Source: Lutibacter oricola | GTDB lineage: Bacteria > Bacteroidota > Bacteroidia > Flavobacteriales > Flavobacteriaceae | Direction: 5' to 3' | Length of the DNA stretch: 64,000 bases | Assembly: GCF_900106565.1 (NCBI RefSeq) | Contig: NZ_FNNJ01000001.1 | Coordinates: 744,001 to 808,000 of the forward strand | Notes under the pieces: model-generated | Database searches by the model: none | Told to the model about the DNA's origin: nothing | Seen by the model: the letters and a program-made list of their open reading frames with translations, nothing else | Made by a program: the position numbers and the translations under genes | In this document: one piece after another, positions 8,218-17,582 of the stretch | Layout of the letters: each line of letters opens with the position of its first letter | Position numbering within the stretch: position 1 is the stretch's first letter

Positions 8218-10830
8218 CTATGAAATATACTCTTTAGCTTTTTCTAGAGCTTCCTCAATACCAGCAGGGTTTTTACCTCCAGCCGTTGCAAAATTAGGTT
8301 GGCCTCCTCCGCCACCTTGAATTAGTTTACCAAGTTCTCTAACAATTTGACCAGCATTTAAACTTTTTTCTTCAACTAAATTTTTAGAAATATAACAGGT
8401 TAATCCTGCTTTTCCGTTGTTTTCTGTTCCTGCAATCAGGAACAAGTTTTCTACTTGAGTTCCAATTTCAAAAGCTAAGTCTTTTAAACTACCAGCGTCT
8501 AAATCTAGTTTTTTAGCTAAAAAGTTTACGCCATTAATTTCTTCAACTTCATTAATTAATTCGCTTTTTAAGTTTTTAGCTTTATCCTTTAATAAACCTT
8601 CAATTTGTTTTTTAAGTGCTGTATTTTCATTCTGTAAATCAGCAATTGCTTTTTGTGGGTTTTTAGGGTTTTTTAATAAATCTTTTATTTCAAAAAATGC
8701 TCTATTGTTTTCAAAATAGAAATCTTTAGTAGCATCTCCAGTAATAGCTTCAATACGTCTAATTCCTGAAGCAATTGCGCTTTCGCTTACAATTTTAAAA
8801 TGCCAAATGTCGCTGGTGTTTTCAACGTGAGTACCACCACATAATTCAACAGAGTTTCCAAATTGAATTGCTCTTACAGTATCACCATATTTTTCGCCAA
8901 ATAAAGCCATTGCACCTTTATCTTGTGCTGTTTGCATTGGTATGTTTCTAAATTCTTCTAGCGGAATTTTACTTTCTATACGTGCATTTACAAAATCTTC
9001 AACGGCACGTAACTCATCAACTGTTAATTTAGAAAAATGAGAAAAATCGAAACGTAAATTTTTAGAATGAACTGCAGATCCTTTTTGTTCAACATGAGTT
9101 CCTAAAATTTCGCGTAATGCTTGGTGTAATAAATGAGTTGCAGTATGATTGCAATTTGTTCTAAAACGTTGCTTTTCATCTACAACAGCATTAAAAGTTT
9201 GTGTTGGGTTTTTTGGTAAACTTTTGGCAAAATGAATTATTAGATTGTTTTCCTTTTTAGTGTCTACAATATAAATTACGTTTCCATTGTCTACTTCAAT
9301 ATATCCTTTATCTCCAACTTGACCACCACCTTCAGCATAAAAAGGTGTCATATTAAATACCAATTGATATAATTCTCCATCTTTTTTTGAAGAAACTTTA
9401 CGGTAACGAGTAATTTTTACTTTAGTAGCTAAGGTGTCGTACCCAATAAATTCTTCTTCAGTATCTTCTTGTAAAACAACCCAGTCATCAGTTTCTACAA
9501 CAGCAGCAGCTCTAGATCTATTTTTTTGTTTTTCTAATTCTACATTAAAATCAGACTCATTTAAAGTCATATTTTTTTCTGAAAGAATTAAAGCTGTTAA
9601 ATCTATTGGAAAACCATAAGTATCAAATAATTCGAATGCTTTTTTACCAGAAACTTCTGTTCCTTTTGTGTTTTTTATAATACCATCTAATAGTATTAAA
9701 CCTTGTTCAAGTGTTCTTAAAAATGAATTTTCTTCTTCTTTAATTACATTTGTAACTAGTTGTTTTTGAGCTTTAATTTCTGGGAAATTAGCTCCCATTT
9801 GTTTGCTTAAAGTGGTAACTAATTTATAAATAAAAGGTTCTTTTTTGTTTAAGAACGTAAATCCGTAACGAATAGCACGTCTTAAAATTCTACGAATTAC
9901 ATAACCAGCACCATTGTTTGATGGTAATTGACCATCTGCAATTGCAAAAGCAACCGCACGAACGTGGTCTGATATTACTCGAATGGCAATATCAACTTCT
10001 TCATTTTTACCATAATCATTTTCAGTAATTGCTTCAACCTCTCTAATTAGTGGTGTAAAACAATCTGTATCGTAGTTAGATTGTACGTTTTGCATTACCA
10101 TACATAAACGCTCAAATCCCATACCAGTATCTACGTGTTTAGAAGGTAGTTTTTCTAAAGAACCATCAGCTTTACGGTTATACTCCATAAATACTAAATT
10201 CCAAATTTCCACAACTTGTGGGTGGTCCATATTTACCAGGCTTTTACCAGAAATCTTAGCTTTTTCTTCAGCAGAACGAATATCTACGTGAATTTCAGAA
10301 CAAGGTCCACAAGGTCCTTGCGCACCCATTTCCCAAAAGTTATCTTTTTTATTACCGTTAATAATTCGGTCTTCATCAATTAATTCTTTCCAAAAGTCAA
10401 ATGCTTCTTGGTCAAAACCTAATCCATCTTCTTTTGCTCCTTCAAAAACCGATACATACAAACAATCTTTGTCAATTTTTAAAACATCAACTAAAAATTC
10501 CCAAGCCCAAGAAATTGCTTCTTTTTTAAAGTAATCTCCAAAACTCCAGTTACCAAGCATTTCGAACATAGTGTGGTGGTAAGTATCTTTACCTACTTCC
10601 TCTAAATCGTTATGTTTTCCAGAAACACGTAAACATTTTTGAGAATCGGCTACACGTGCATTAGTTGCCTTTTTTTGACCTAAAAAATATTCCTTAAACG
10701 GAACCATTCCGGCATTTGTAAACATCAATGTTGGATCGTTTTTTAAAACCATTGGTGCAGATGGTACAATTGCGTGTTTTTTTGATTCGAAAAAATCTAA
10801 AAACTGTTGACGGATTTCTTGTGATTTCAT
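8218..10830 (-). CDS. alaS: Alanyl-tRNA synthetase
   Basis: 870 residues, full length. It charges tRNA-Ala in the cytosol. The class II catalytic core is at the N-terminus ([30 protein letters not shown]), followed by the tRNA-recognition region with [12 protein letters not shown]. The editing domain carries the zinc motifs HTATHLLH and CGGTH, which remove misattached Ser or Gly. The C-terminal C-Ala domain contains [14 protein letters not shown]. It is the first gene of the alaS-VOC-GSCFA run and is divergent from the M23 peptidase gene. Confidence 0.98.
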   Translation of the reverse strand: MKSQEIRQQFLDFFESKKHAIVPSAPMVLKNDPTLMFTNAGMVPFKEYFLGQKKATNARVADSQKCLRVSGKHNDLEEVGKDTYHHTMFEMLGNWSFGDYFKKEAISWAWEFLVDVLKIDKDCLYVSVFEGAKEDGLGFDQEAFDFWKELIDEDRIINGNKKDNFWEMGAQGPCGPCSEIHVDIRSAEEKAKISGKSLVNMDHPQVVEIWNLVFMEYNRKADGSLEKLPSKHVDTGMGFERLCMVMQNVQSNYDTDCFTPLIREVEAITENDYGKNEEVDIAIRVISDHVRAVAFAIADGQLPSNNGAGYVIRRILRRAIRYGFTFLNKKEPFIYKLVTTLSKQMGANFPEIKAQKQLVTNVIKEEENSFLRTLEQGLILLDGIIKNTKGTEVSGKKAFELFDTYGFPIDLTALILSEKNMTLNESDFNVELEKQKNRSRAAAVVETDDWVVLQEDTEEEFIGYDTLATKVKITRYRKVSSKKDGELYQLVFNMTPFYAEGGGQVGDKGYIEVDNGNVIYIVDTKKENNLIIHFAKSLPKNPTQTFNAVVDEKQRFRTNCNHTATHLLHQALREILGTHVEQKGSAVHSKNLRFDFSHFSKLTVDELRAVEDFVNARIESKIPLEEFRNIPMQTAQDKGAMALFGEKYGDTVRAIQFGNSVELCGGTHVENTSDIWHFKIVSESAIASGIRRIEAITGDATKDFYFENNRAFFEIKDLLKNPKNPQKAIADLQNENTALKKQIEGLLKDKAKNLKSELINEVEEINGVNFLAKKLDLDAGSLKDLAFEIGTQVENLFLIAGTENNGKAGLTCYISKNLVEEKSLNAGQIVRELGKLIQGGGGGQPNFATAGGKNPAGIEEALEKAKEYIS

Positions 10831-10884
10831 ACGTTAATTATATGCTAAATAATGACTGTTTTACTGGTATTGTAAAACATTTTG

Positions 10885-10892
10885 TAATTTTG
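10885..10892 (+). promoter_or_regulatory. Putative -7 box of the M23 peptidase-merR unit
   Basis: TAATTTTG matches TAnnTTTG, 70 bp before the M23 start, in the 132-bp divergent region shared with alaS. A minus-strand TATTTTTG at 10940-10947 could serve alaS; the two units would then have overlapping promoters. Confidence 0.4.
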
Positions 10893-10939
10893 TTAATTAT
10901 GCGCCGCAATATAACTAAATACTGTTGCGTTTAAAAATG

Positions 10940-10947
10940 CAAAAATA
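10940..10947 (-). promoter_or_regulatory. Putative -7 box of alaS
   Basis: The minus strand reads TATTTTTG, a match to TAnnTTTG, 110 bp upstream of the alaS start. No -33 element was recognised at normal spacing. Confidence 0.35.
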
Positions 10948-10962
10948 ATATAATTTTAAACA

Positions 10963-11934
10963 ATGGCGAAGGTAAAATATTATTACGATTCTGAAACCTT
11001 ATCTTACCAAAAGATAAAAACTAAAAAGGGACAAAAAATAAGAAGAGTTTTGTTGTCGGTTTTGGCTGCAGTAATTTTTATGTTTCTAGGTTTTGTGGTG
11101 TTAACACCTGTGTTTGAGTCGCCTAAAGAAAAGGAGTTAAAACGAGAATTAGAATTTGTAAAACTAAATGAGCAACTTCATAATAAAAAAATAAAGCAGT
11201 TAGAAACTGTTTTGCACGATATTCAAGAGAGAGATAATAATATTTACAGGTTGTATTTTGAAGTAAATCCAATACCTGAAGAACAACGAAAAGCAGGATT
11301 TGGCGGTGTAAATAGATATAAAGCTTTGGAAGGTTTCGATAATTCGGAAATGATTGCAGATGTTACTAAGAATATGGATATTTTGTCTAAGCAATTATAT
11401 GTGCAATCAAAATCTTTAGATGAAATTGTGAAATTGGCGGAGAATAAAGAGAAATTATTGGCTGCTATACCAGCAATTCAACCAGTTAAAAAAGAAGATT
11501 TAACACGTATGGCGTCTGGTTATGGTTGGCGTACAGATCCATTTACAAAAGCAAGAAAGAAACATTGGGGTATGGATTTTACAGCTCCAACTGGAACACC
11601 AATTTATGCTTCAGGAGATGGTAAAATTATTAGAGCCGATCAAAATTCATCGGGTTACGGAAAACATGTTCGTATAGATCACGGGTTTGGTTATGTATCA
11701 TTATACGCGCATATGAGTAAATACAATGTTCGTAAAGGGCAAAAAGTAAAACGTGGAGATTTAATTGGTTTTGTTGGTAGCACAGGGCGTTCTCAAGCAC
11801 CGCATTTACATTATGAAATTATTAAAAAAGGAACTAAAATAAATCCAATTAATTTTTATTACGGAAATTTATCTCCTAAAGAGTTTGAGGCAATGCAAAA
11901 AGCTGCTGAAATTGAAGGACAATCGCTAGACTAA
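10963..11934 (+). CDS. M23 family peptidoglycan metallopeptidase
   Basis: 323 residues. A basic cytosolic tail is followed by one membrane segment (about 29-50), a coiled-coil stretch (about 55-90) and a C-terminal LytM/M23 domain (about 185-300). Zinc ligands are recognisable in HWGMD (His201, Asp205) and HLH (His281, His283). All appear intact, so the enzyme is probably an active endopeptidase cutting peptide cross-links of peptidoglycan during growth or division, anchored in the inner membrane and facing the periplasm. Its stop overlaps the MerR gene start (TAATG), suggesting coupled translation. Confidence 0.92.
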   Translation: MAKVKYYYDSETLSYQKIKTKKGQKIRRVLLSVLAAVIFMFLGFVVLTPVFESPKEKELKRELEFVKLNEQLHNKKIKQLETVLHDIQERDNNIYRLYFEVNPIPEEQRKAGFGGVNRYKALEGFDNSEMIADVTKNMDILSKQLYVQSKSLDEIVKLAENKEKLLAAIPAIQPVKKEDLTRMASGYGWRTDPFTKARKKHWGMDFTAPTGTPIYASGDGKIIRADQNSSGYGKHVRIDHGFGYVSLYAHMSKYNVRKGQKVKRGDLIGFVGSTGRSQAPHLHYEIIKKGTKINPINFYYGNLSPKEFEAMQKAAEIEGQSLD

Positions 11935-12266
11935 TGTATATAGACTTACCGGAAAAAAGATATTATAAAATAGGTGAAGTGGCCAAAGCTTTTGGTGTTA
12001 ATACTTCGCATATACGCTTTTGGGAAAAAGAGTTTGATATTTTAAAGCCTAAAAAAAATAAAAAAGGGAATAGACTTTTTACACAAGAAGATGTAAAAAA
12101 CTTACAGCTAATTTACCATTTAGTTAAAGAGAAAGGTTTTACGCTTGAAGGTGCTAAAACTAAGATGAAAGAAGGATTTAAAACTACAAAAAGTAATCAC
12201 GATATGATTACAAGATTAGAGCGAATTAAAGCTGAACTAATTAAAATTAAAAAAGAAATTTCGTAA
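11934..12266 (+). CDS. MerR family transcriptional regulator
   Basis: 110 residues. The N-terminal winged helix YYKIGEVAKAFGVNTSHIRFW (about 10-30) is a typical MerR DNA-binding domain, followed by a helical dimerisation segment rich in Lys and Glu. There is no C-terminal ligand-binding domain and no cysteine cluster, so a metal-sensor role is unlikely. It is translationally coupled to the M23 peptidase; this pairing is, to my knowledge, common in flavobacteria, and the target is unknown. Confidence 0.88.
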   Translation: MYIDLPEKRYYKIGEVAKAFGVNTSHIRFWEKEFDILKPKKNKKGNRLFTQEDVKNLQLIYHLVKEKGFTLEGAKTKMKEGFKTTKSNHDMITRLERIKAELIKIKKEIS

Positions 12267-12288
12267 AACAGTAACGAAATACTATTTT
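12258..12288 (+). terminator. Weak hairpin at the end of merR
   Basis: ATTTCGT and ACGAAAT form a 7-bp stem with a 9-nt loop that includes the merR stop codon, followed by a short U-rich tract. It may be a weak terminator separating merR from the LemA operon. Confidence 0.4.
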
Positions 12289-12329
12289 TAGTGTCAAATA
12301 ATAGAATATAAATTTAAAAATAGAATAAA

Positions 12330-12923
12330 ATGAAAAAGTGGTTAATTCCTGTAGGTATAATTGTTGTAGTTGCATTTGCAATCTATAAAATGGCAGTTGG
12401 ATTTTATAATACAGCTGTAGATTTAGAACAAGATAGTAAAACAGCTTGGTCTAATGTAGAAAGTGCTTACCAGCGTAGAGCAGATTTAATTCCTAATTTA
12501 GTTTCAACAGTAAAAGGGTATGCAGCTCACGAAAAAGAAACTTTAGAAGGTGTTATTAAAGCGCGTTCTGAAGCTACAAAAACAACAATAGACCCAACAA
12601 ATATTACTCCAGAAAAAATGGCAGCTTTTCAAAAAGCACAGGAAGGTTTAAGTGGAGCATTGTCTAGATTATTAGTTACGGTTGAAAGGTATCCAGACTT
12701 AAAAGCAAATCAAAACTTTTTAGAGTTGCAAAGTCAATTAGAAGGTACAGAGAATAGAATTAATGTAGAAAGAAATAAATTTAATGAAACAGTTAATAAA
12801 TTTTCTAAACACATTAAAAAATTCCCAAATAATTTTTTGAATGGATTTATAGGGAATTTTAAAGAGATGCCACGCTTTGAGTCAGCTCCAGGTAGTGATG
12901 TTGCTCCAAAAGTAGAATTTTAG
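12330..12923 (+). CDS. LemA family membrane protein
   Basis: 197 residues. One N-terminal membrane segment (about 4-22) is followed by a long helical domain with the LemA signatures TAWSNVESAYQRRADLIPNL and ENRINVERNKFNETV. LemA proteins are anchored helical-bundle proteins of poorly known biochemistry, often encoded next to TPM-domain proteins, as here (2-bp gap to the next gene). A role in membrane or envelope maintenance is an inference from that recurring neighbourhood. Confidence 0.93.
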   Translation: MKKWLIPVGIIVVVAFAIYKMAVGFYNTAVDLEQDSKTAWSNVESAYQRRADLIPNLVSTVKGYAAHEKETLEGVIKARSEATKTTIDPTNITPEKMAAFQKAQEGLSGALSRLLVTVERYPDLKANQNFLELQSQLEGTENRINVERNKFNETVNKFSKHIKKFPNNFLNGFIGNFKEMPRFESAPGSDVAPKVEF

Positions 12924-12925
12924 AA

Positions 12926-13363
12926 ATGTCAAAAGTTGAAGATTTTTTAACTCAAGCACAAGAGCAAGATATAATAAAAGCAATTAAAGTTGCTGAAAAA
13001 AACACATCAGGCGAAATACGTGTGCATATAGAAAAAACAACTAGCAAACCTCCAATGGATAGAGCATTGGAGGTTTTCTATTTACTTGAAATGGAAAAAA
13101 CAGAACAACGAAATGGCGTTTTGTTTTATGTAGCTGTTGAAAGTAAAAAGTTTGCAATTATTGGTGATGAAGGTATAAACTCTTTAGTGCCAGAAAATTT
13201 TTGGGATAGTGAAAAAGAGCTTGTTTTATCTCATTTTGTAAATGGACAAGCTTCATTAGGTTTACAGTTAGCGATAAAAGAAGTAGGAGAAAAATTGAAA
13301 GATTTTTTCCCATACCTATCAAATGATAAAAACGAATTGTCTGACGAAATCTCAAAAGGATAA
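12926..13363 (+). CDS. TPM-domain protein, cytosolic form
   Basis: 145 residues, no signal peptide and no membrane segment. A TPM domain is visible (ISGEIRVHIE-like strand at 27-35, then GVLFYVAVESKKFAIIGDEGIN). TPM domains (PF04536) occur in the thylakoid protein TLP18.3, an acid phosphatase, and in many bacterial membrane proteins of unknown role. It sits between lemA and a larger secreted TPM gene, and is followed directly by the next start (stop at 13363, ATG at 13364). Confidence 0.88.
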   Translation: MSKVEDFLTQAQEQDIIKAIKVAEKNTSGEIRVHIEKTTSKPPMDRALEVFYLLEMEKTEQRNGVLFYVAVESKKFAIIGDEGINSLVPENFWDSEKELVLSHFVNGQASLGLQLAIKEVGEKLKDFFPYLSNDKNELSDEISKG

Positions 13364-14161
13364 ATGAAAAATAACATCAAATTTATTACAGTAATCGTTT
13401 CGTTAATTTTAAGTGTTCAAGTAAGTTTTGGACAAGATTTTATACCTAAAAAACCAAAATTCATACCAGCCGTTGTTGATAGTGTTGGGTTACTTTCAGC
13501 TAGTCAAAAAGCAGGATTAGAGCATAAACTTGAAGTGTATTCTGACTCGACTTCTACTGAAGTTTTTTTAATGATAGTTAAAGATACGAGAGGAGAAGAA
13601 ATAAAATACTATGCGGCACAATTGGGTTATAAATGGGGAATAGGTCAAAAAGGCTTAGATAATGGAATTATTATTTTGCTGGCTGAAGGAGATAGAAAAA
13701 TAGCTATTGAAACAGGCTATGGTATCGAGCATAAATTAACTGACGCGCTAAGTAGAAGAATTATTGAAAATGAAATTATTCCTGAGTTTAAGAATGGAGA
13801 TTATTTTGGAGGGTTAGATAAAGGAACGGATGCTATTTTTGAAGTTTTAAATGGTACTTATAAAAAGAATAACACTAAAGAAAATGAATCAGGCTTTCCT
13901 TTTATACTAATTGTAATTATCATATTTATATTAATTATTATTTTTTCTCGAAAAAACAGAGGGAATGGAGGGAGCGGAGGAAGAGGCTTTAGAAGAAACA
14001 CAGCAACCGATATTTTAGAAACCATAATTTTAAGTGGAGCTGGAAGAAGTAGTGGCGGAGGTTTTGGTAGCGGCGGATTTGGTGGTGGAAGCTCTGGTGG
14101 ATTTGGCGGATTTGGCGGAGGCGGAAGTTTTGGTGGCGGTGGAGCTAGTGGAAGCTGGTAA
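13364..14161 (+). CDS. TPM-domain membrane protein with glycine-rich tail
   Basis: 265 residues. A signal peptide (about 1-23, ending VSFGQ) leads to a periplasmic TPM domain (about 35-165, with VDSVGLLS and DNGIIILLAEGDRKIAIETGYGIE). A membrane segment at about 179-195 is followed by an Arg/Gly/Ser tail (GFGGGSSGGFGGFGGGG type) of about 65 residues ending in GASGSW. This matches the YgcG-like layout. The tail is probably cytosolic and disordered. It is part of the lemA-TPM-TPM unit. Confidence 0.92.
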   Translation: MKNNIKFITVIVSLILSVQVSFGQDFIPKKPKFIPAVVDSVGLLSASQKAGLEHKLEVYSDSTSTEVFLMIVKDTRGEEIKYYAAQLGYKWGIGQKGLDNGIIILLAEGDRKIAIETGYGIEHKLTDALSRRIIENEIIPEFKNGDYFGGLDKGTDAIFEVLNGTYKKNNTKENESGFPFILIVIIIFILIIIFSRKNRGNGGSGGRGFRRNTATDILETIILSGAGRSSGGGFGSGGFGGGSSGGFGGFGGGGSFGGGGASGSW

Positions 14162-14181
14162 TTTATACAACAACAAATTTA

Positions 14182-14778
14182 ATGAAAGAATTTTGGGATT
14201 CACGTTATAGTGAACAAGAATACGCATATGGAACTGAACCTAATCAGTTTTTTAAAAGTGCTTTAGATTCTTATGCTGTAGAAGGTTCAATTTTATTTCC
14301 TGCAGAAGGTGAAGGTAGAAATGCTATTTATGCAGCTAAAAAAGGGTTAGATGTTTATGCCTTTGATATAAGTGAAGAAGGGAAAAAGAAAGCCTTAAAA
14401 CTTGCGAAAAATGAAAAGGTATCAATTAATTATGAAGTAGGAGAACTATTCAACTTGAATTTAATTGATACAAAGTTTAATGCTACTGCGTTAATTTTTG
14501 CTCATTTTCCAACTGATATTTTAAAAGAATATCATCAAAAAATTGCTGATTTAATTAAGCCAAAAGGCATTGTTATTCTAGAAGGTTACAGTAAAAATCA
14601 TACAGGGCACGGAGGTCCTAAAAACCGAGATATGTTGTTTACTAAAGAAATGATTCAGCAACATTTTTCTAATTTTAAAATAATTTCATTAGTAGAGAAG
14701 GAAGTGAAACTTTCTGAAGGAAAATACCATCAAGGTTTAGGAACTGTAATTAGGTTTATTGGCGAAAAAATAAGTTAG
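14182..14778 (+). CDS. Class I SAM-dependent methyltransferase
   Basis: 198 residues. It starts WDSRYSEQEYAYGTEPN, typical of small TehB/UbiE-like methyltransferases. Motif I is PAEGEGRNAIYAAKKG, followed by the acidic ribose-binding position in VYAFDIS. The substrate cannot be assigned. It is 20 bp downstream of the TPM gene and probably the last gene of that operon. It overlaps the convergent outer-membrane protein gene by 4 bp at its 3' end, with no terminator hairpin visible between them. Confidence 0.88.
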   Translation: MKEFWDSRYSEQEYAYGTEPNQFFKSALDSYAVEGSILFPAEGEGRNAIYAAKKGLDVYAFDISEEGKKKALKLAKNEKVSINYEVGELFNLNLIDTKFNATALIFAHFPTDILKEYHQKIADLIKPKGIVILEGYSKNHTGHGGPKNRDMLFTKEMIQQHFSNFKIISLVEKEVKLSEGKYHQGLGTVIRFIGEKIS

Positions 14779-16016
14779 AATATCTTCTTTTTTTGAAACC
14801 AACGTCCGTTTAAACTTAGGTTTAACGATAGCTTGTGAATATTATCAACAATTAAATTATTATCTAAAGTACCTTCTTTTCCGTAAGAATACGTTAGGTT
14901 TAACATAGAAGAGCTGTTTTTTGAGAATGGTAAACCAAGCCCAGCCGATACTCCATAGCTGTCAATTTTTGTGTCTGAAACAGTTAAATATCCAGAATCG
15001 TAATTTGCACCAAATCTATAAGCCACAGTATTCCAATATTTAAAATTGTCTGTAGATGGTTTGTATTCTAAACCAACACCAAAAGTGTTTTGATCGCTGT
15101 AAGTATATGATGAGTTAGATTGGTAGCTGTCGCTCCAAAAACTTTTTCTATAATCTACATTTACAGTTACGTTTTTTATTTGAGATGAAATACCAACACC
15201 AATTTTTAAAGGTAATTCATAATCGTCTATAGATTCGTCCGTTTCAGATAAAACAGATACAGAAGACGTACTGAATGATTTTGTACCTTCAACATCTTGA
15301 CTTCCTTTTAAGGTTGAAGGTAAACTTACTGTTGCTCCAAAAGTAGTTTTACTACCTAGTAGGTTATTTAAAGTATATTGAAATCCTGTTTTTAAACCTA
15401 CACCATTGTAATGGTTGCTTTCTTCAAGTAAAACTTCAGAAGAACCATAGGTAATTATTTGTTCTTGATCTATGGAACCAAAATAAGCCATTAATTGTAA
15501 ACCCACAGAAAAGTTTTTTGTTAATTGATAACCGTGTCCCCAAGAAATTTCACTTATACCTCCAGAACCAATAATGTTAGTATAATAGTCTGCTTGGCTA
15601 CCTTCAATAGGTTGTTCTAAATCTATTTCGTAGCTAACTTTTGTTGTTGGTATTAAGCTAAAACTCATTTTCCATTTTTTAGAAACGGCAAAACCAATAC
15701 CAATGTTTGTAAAGTTAAAATCGTTGTTACTTTGTGTTGTTTGGTAATCTTCTTTGGTAGAAAAAGTATTACTCACTCCAACTTCATATAAAAATAAACC
15801 AGGTGTTAGGGCTGTTAAAGAAGCAGGGTTTAAGTTGTTTAATAGGCGAGAAGAACTATATGCTATTCCCGTATTTCCCATAGCATTTGAATTTCCAAAT
15901 AGCGTTGAGTTTTCTTTACCAATTCCAAAAATTGAATATGGCGAATCAAAATCGCTTTGCGCTAATACTGAAAATGAAATACCGAATATAAATAATATAA
16001 CTAGTTGAGGTTTCAT
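14775..16016 (-). CDS. Outer-membrane beta-barrel protein (FadL/OmpP1-like)
   Basis: 413 residues. A signal peptide ends near residue 19 (SVLAQ). The early region SIFGIGKENSTLFGNSNAMGNTGIAY, followed by NNLNPASLTAL, resembles the N-terminus of FadL/OmpP1/PorV-type barrels, where NPA is conserved. Alternating hydrophobic strands continue to the C-terminus, which ends in aromatic/basic residues. A transport role is possible but unproven. It follows the DUF4270 gene with a 1-bp gap, so the two are probably cotranscribed and may work together at the outer membrane. Confidence 0.75.
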   Translation of the reverse strand: MKPQLVILFIFGISFSVLAQSDFDSPYSIFGIGKENSTLFGNSNAMGNTGIAYSSSRLLNNLNPASLTALTPGLFLYEVGVSNTFSTKEDYQTTQSNNDFNFTNIGIGFAVSKKWKMSFSLIPTTKVSYEIDLEQPIEGSQADYYTNIIGSGGISEISWGHGYQLTKNFSVGLQLMAYFGSIDQEQIITYGSSEVLLEESNHYNGVGLKTGFQYTLNNLLGSKTTFGATVSLPSTLKGSQDVEGTKSFSTSSVSVLSETDESIDDYELPLKIGVGISSQIKNVTVNVDYRKSFWSDSYQSNSSYTYSDQNTFGVGLEYKPSTDNFKYWNTVAYRFGANYDSGYLTVSDTKIDSYGVSAGLGLPFSKNSSSMLNLTYSYGKEGTLDNNLIVDNIHKLSLNLSLNGRWFQKKKIF

Positions 16017-16017
16017 A

Positions 16018-17346
16018 TTAGAATGTTAAATAAGTTAGAATTAGCTTCATTTTAAGGTTAGAATCTTCTGGACTTTCAGAATCGTGAATTAATAATTGAT
16101 TAATACTTTTAGTATTTTCTGGAAATTCTAGCATTAGAGAATAATCTAAGTTGTAAGAACTTGTAAGTATTTCTTCTGTAAAATAACTTACGTCTGCAGT
16201 GTAGTAAATGTTATTATCAAACTCATTATCTGTACTAATAAGTTGGGCATAAACACTATTACCACTATAACTTGTAAGTTGTTGTATTTTTCTGTTTTTT
16301 TTATCAACCACGTAAACAGCTAAAGAATCAATTAAGTTAATTTCGTTATAACTATTTTTATCTGGATACATTTTTAGAACGGCACTAAGCGCAGTTCCAT
16401 CATTTTCTAAATCGTTTAACGATTTTAAGTTAGGAATATCTACTCGCATTGCAACTCCTGTACCCGATTGTAAATACACTTTGTTTGAAGTATTGGAACT
16501 TGAAAGTATATCTTCACTATCAGTTAAAGAGCTTATTTGAGTGGTCGATTTATCGCTAGTTATACTGTTAAAGGTAGTATTTGTACCTGTTAATGTAAAG
16601 TCTAATATGTAGTCATTATCTTCATCGTCATCATCGTCAATAGAGTAAAAAAAACGAATGGCAGAATAATTATAAGTACTACCTGTAGAATATTTAAAGC
16701 CTAAAATTGTATTTGTTTCGTTTTCTGGTACAATAGTAATTCCTCTAAATTCTTTCTCAAGGTCAGATGTGGTTTCAATTTCGTTATTTTTTATTTTATC
16801 AAAAAGAGATTTACCAAACTCATTTTTTAATGTTATTGAAATTGAATCCTTTTTATTTGGATATGGGGTAAAAGAGGCTTCACCCAAAATTTCGCTATCA
16901 AAGTCTAGAAATGAAGTATTGTAAAAATACAAATCATCATCTTCATCATTCGGTTCAAATTTTTCAATTACTTCGTGTATTTTGTAAGTTTGAACTAGAG
17001 TAGTATCTCCATAATAATACCTGTCGTAGTGCATTACTAAGGCTACGGAATCGAACACAGCATCCGTATCAATAGTAAATGTTGAAGGTGTGTATTTTAA
17101 ATAACTTTGAGAAGTTAAATTTCCAAATGTTTCATTTTGCAGCTTTCCTATTAATAATCTACCAGAGTCTGATGTTATTAATGAGTCTGCAATTATTGTT
17201 GAAGCTTCTAAAGTTATGGTATCTGTTTGAAATAGATGTTGATCTGTTTCTAAAAAATCTACACCAACCTCATATAACTTAGAATCATCAGAACAGGAAA
17301 ATAAACTTATTAAGCCTATAAATATTACTATAAAATATTGTTTCAT
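16018..17346 (-). CDS. DUF4270 lipoprotein
   Basis: 442 residues. The N-terminus is a lipoprotein signal with Cys18 (LISLFSC) followed by Ser-Asp-Asp. The body matches the DUF4270 pattern seen in Bacteroidota (VGVDFLETDQHLFQTDTITLEAS, SDSGRLLIGKLQNETFG, FDSVALVMHYDRYYYGD). It contains a very acidic stretch (DDDDDEDNDY). Its function is unknown; it is probably exposed on the outer membrane. It is paired with the following barrel gene. A TAnnTTTG box at 17361-17368 lies just upstream. Confidence 0.85.
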   Translation of the reverse strand: MKQYFIVIFIGLISLFSCSDDSKLYEVGVDFLETDQHLFQTDTITLEASTIIADSLITSDSGRLLIGKLQNETFGNLTSQSYLKYTPSTFTIDTDAVFDSVALVMHYDRYYYGDTTLVQTYKIHEVIEKFEPNDEDDDLYFYNTSFLDFDSEILGEASFTPYPNKKDSISITLKNEFGKSLFDKIKNNEIETTSDLEKEFRGITIVPENETNTILGFKYSTGSTYNYSAIRFFYSIDDDDDEDNDYILDFTLTGTNTTFNSITSDKSTTQISSLTDSEDILSSSNTSNKVYLQSGTGVAMRVDIPNLKSLNDLENDGTALSAVLKMYPDKNSYNEINLIDSLAVYVVDKKNRKIQQLTSYSGNSVYAQLISTDNEFDNNIYYTADVSYFTEEILTSSYNLDYSLMLEFPENTKSINQLLIHDSESPEDSNLKMKLILTYLTF

Positions 17347-17360
17347 TCTACTTTTTTGAG

Positions 17361-17368
17361 CAAAAGTA
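17361..17368 (-). promoter_or_regulatory. Putative -7 box of the DUF4270-barrel unit
   Basis: The minus strand reads TACTTTTG, a match to TAnnTTTG, 14 bp before the start codon, so the leader would be very short. A minus-strand TTTG at 17394-17397 is 25 bp away, longer than the usual spacing. Confidence 0.45.
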
Positions 17369-17553
17369 TTTGATGAGGTGTGTATTTAGGTTACAAAATA
17401 GATAAAGGATTAAAAAGTATAGATGAAGGTGTTAATTAAAAGTTAAATAGCAGTAAATCAGCACGTTTAATTGTTTGTTGATGGATTTGGCTATTTGGTA
17501 GATAAAAAGCTATAGTTTGTCTATTATGTTATTCTCCATTGAATTTAACATTA

Positions 17554-17561
17554 TAGTTTTG
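17554..17561 (+). promoter_or_regulatory. Putative -7 box of the barrel-kelch unit
   Basis: TAGTTTTG matches TAnnTTTG, 21 bp before the ATG at 17583. No -33 element at normal spacing was seen. Confidence 0.4.
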
Positions 17562-17582
17562 TTTCGAAATTAAGAATGGAAT

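Noticed and set aside
14030-14227. Minus-strand frame rich in Ser, Thr, Ala and Lys
   Set aside because: It is the reverse reading of the glycine-rich tail of the TPM gene, so the composition is a by-product.
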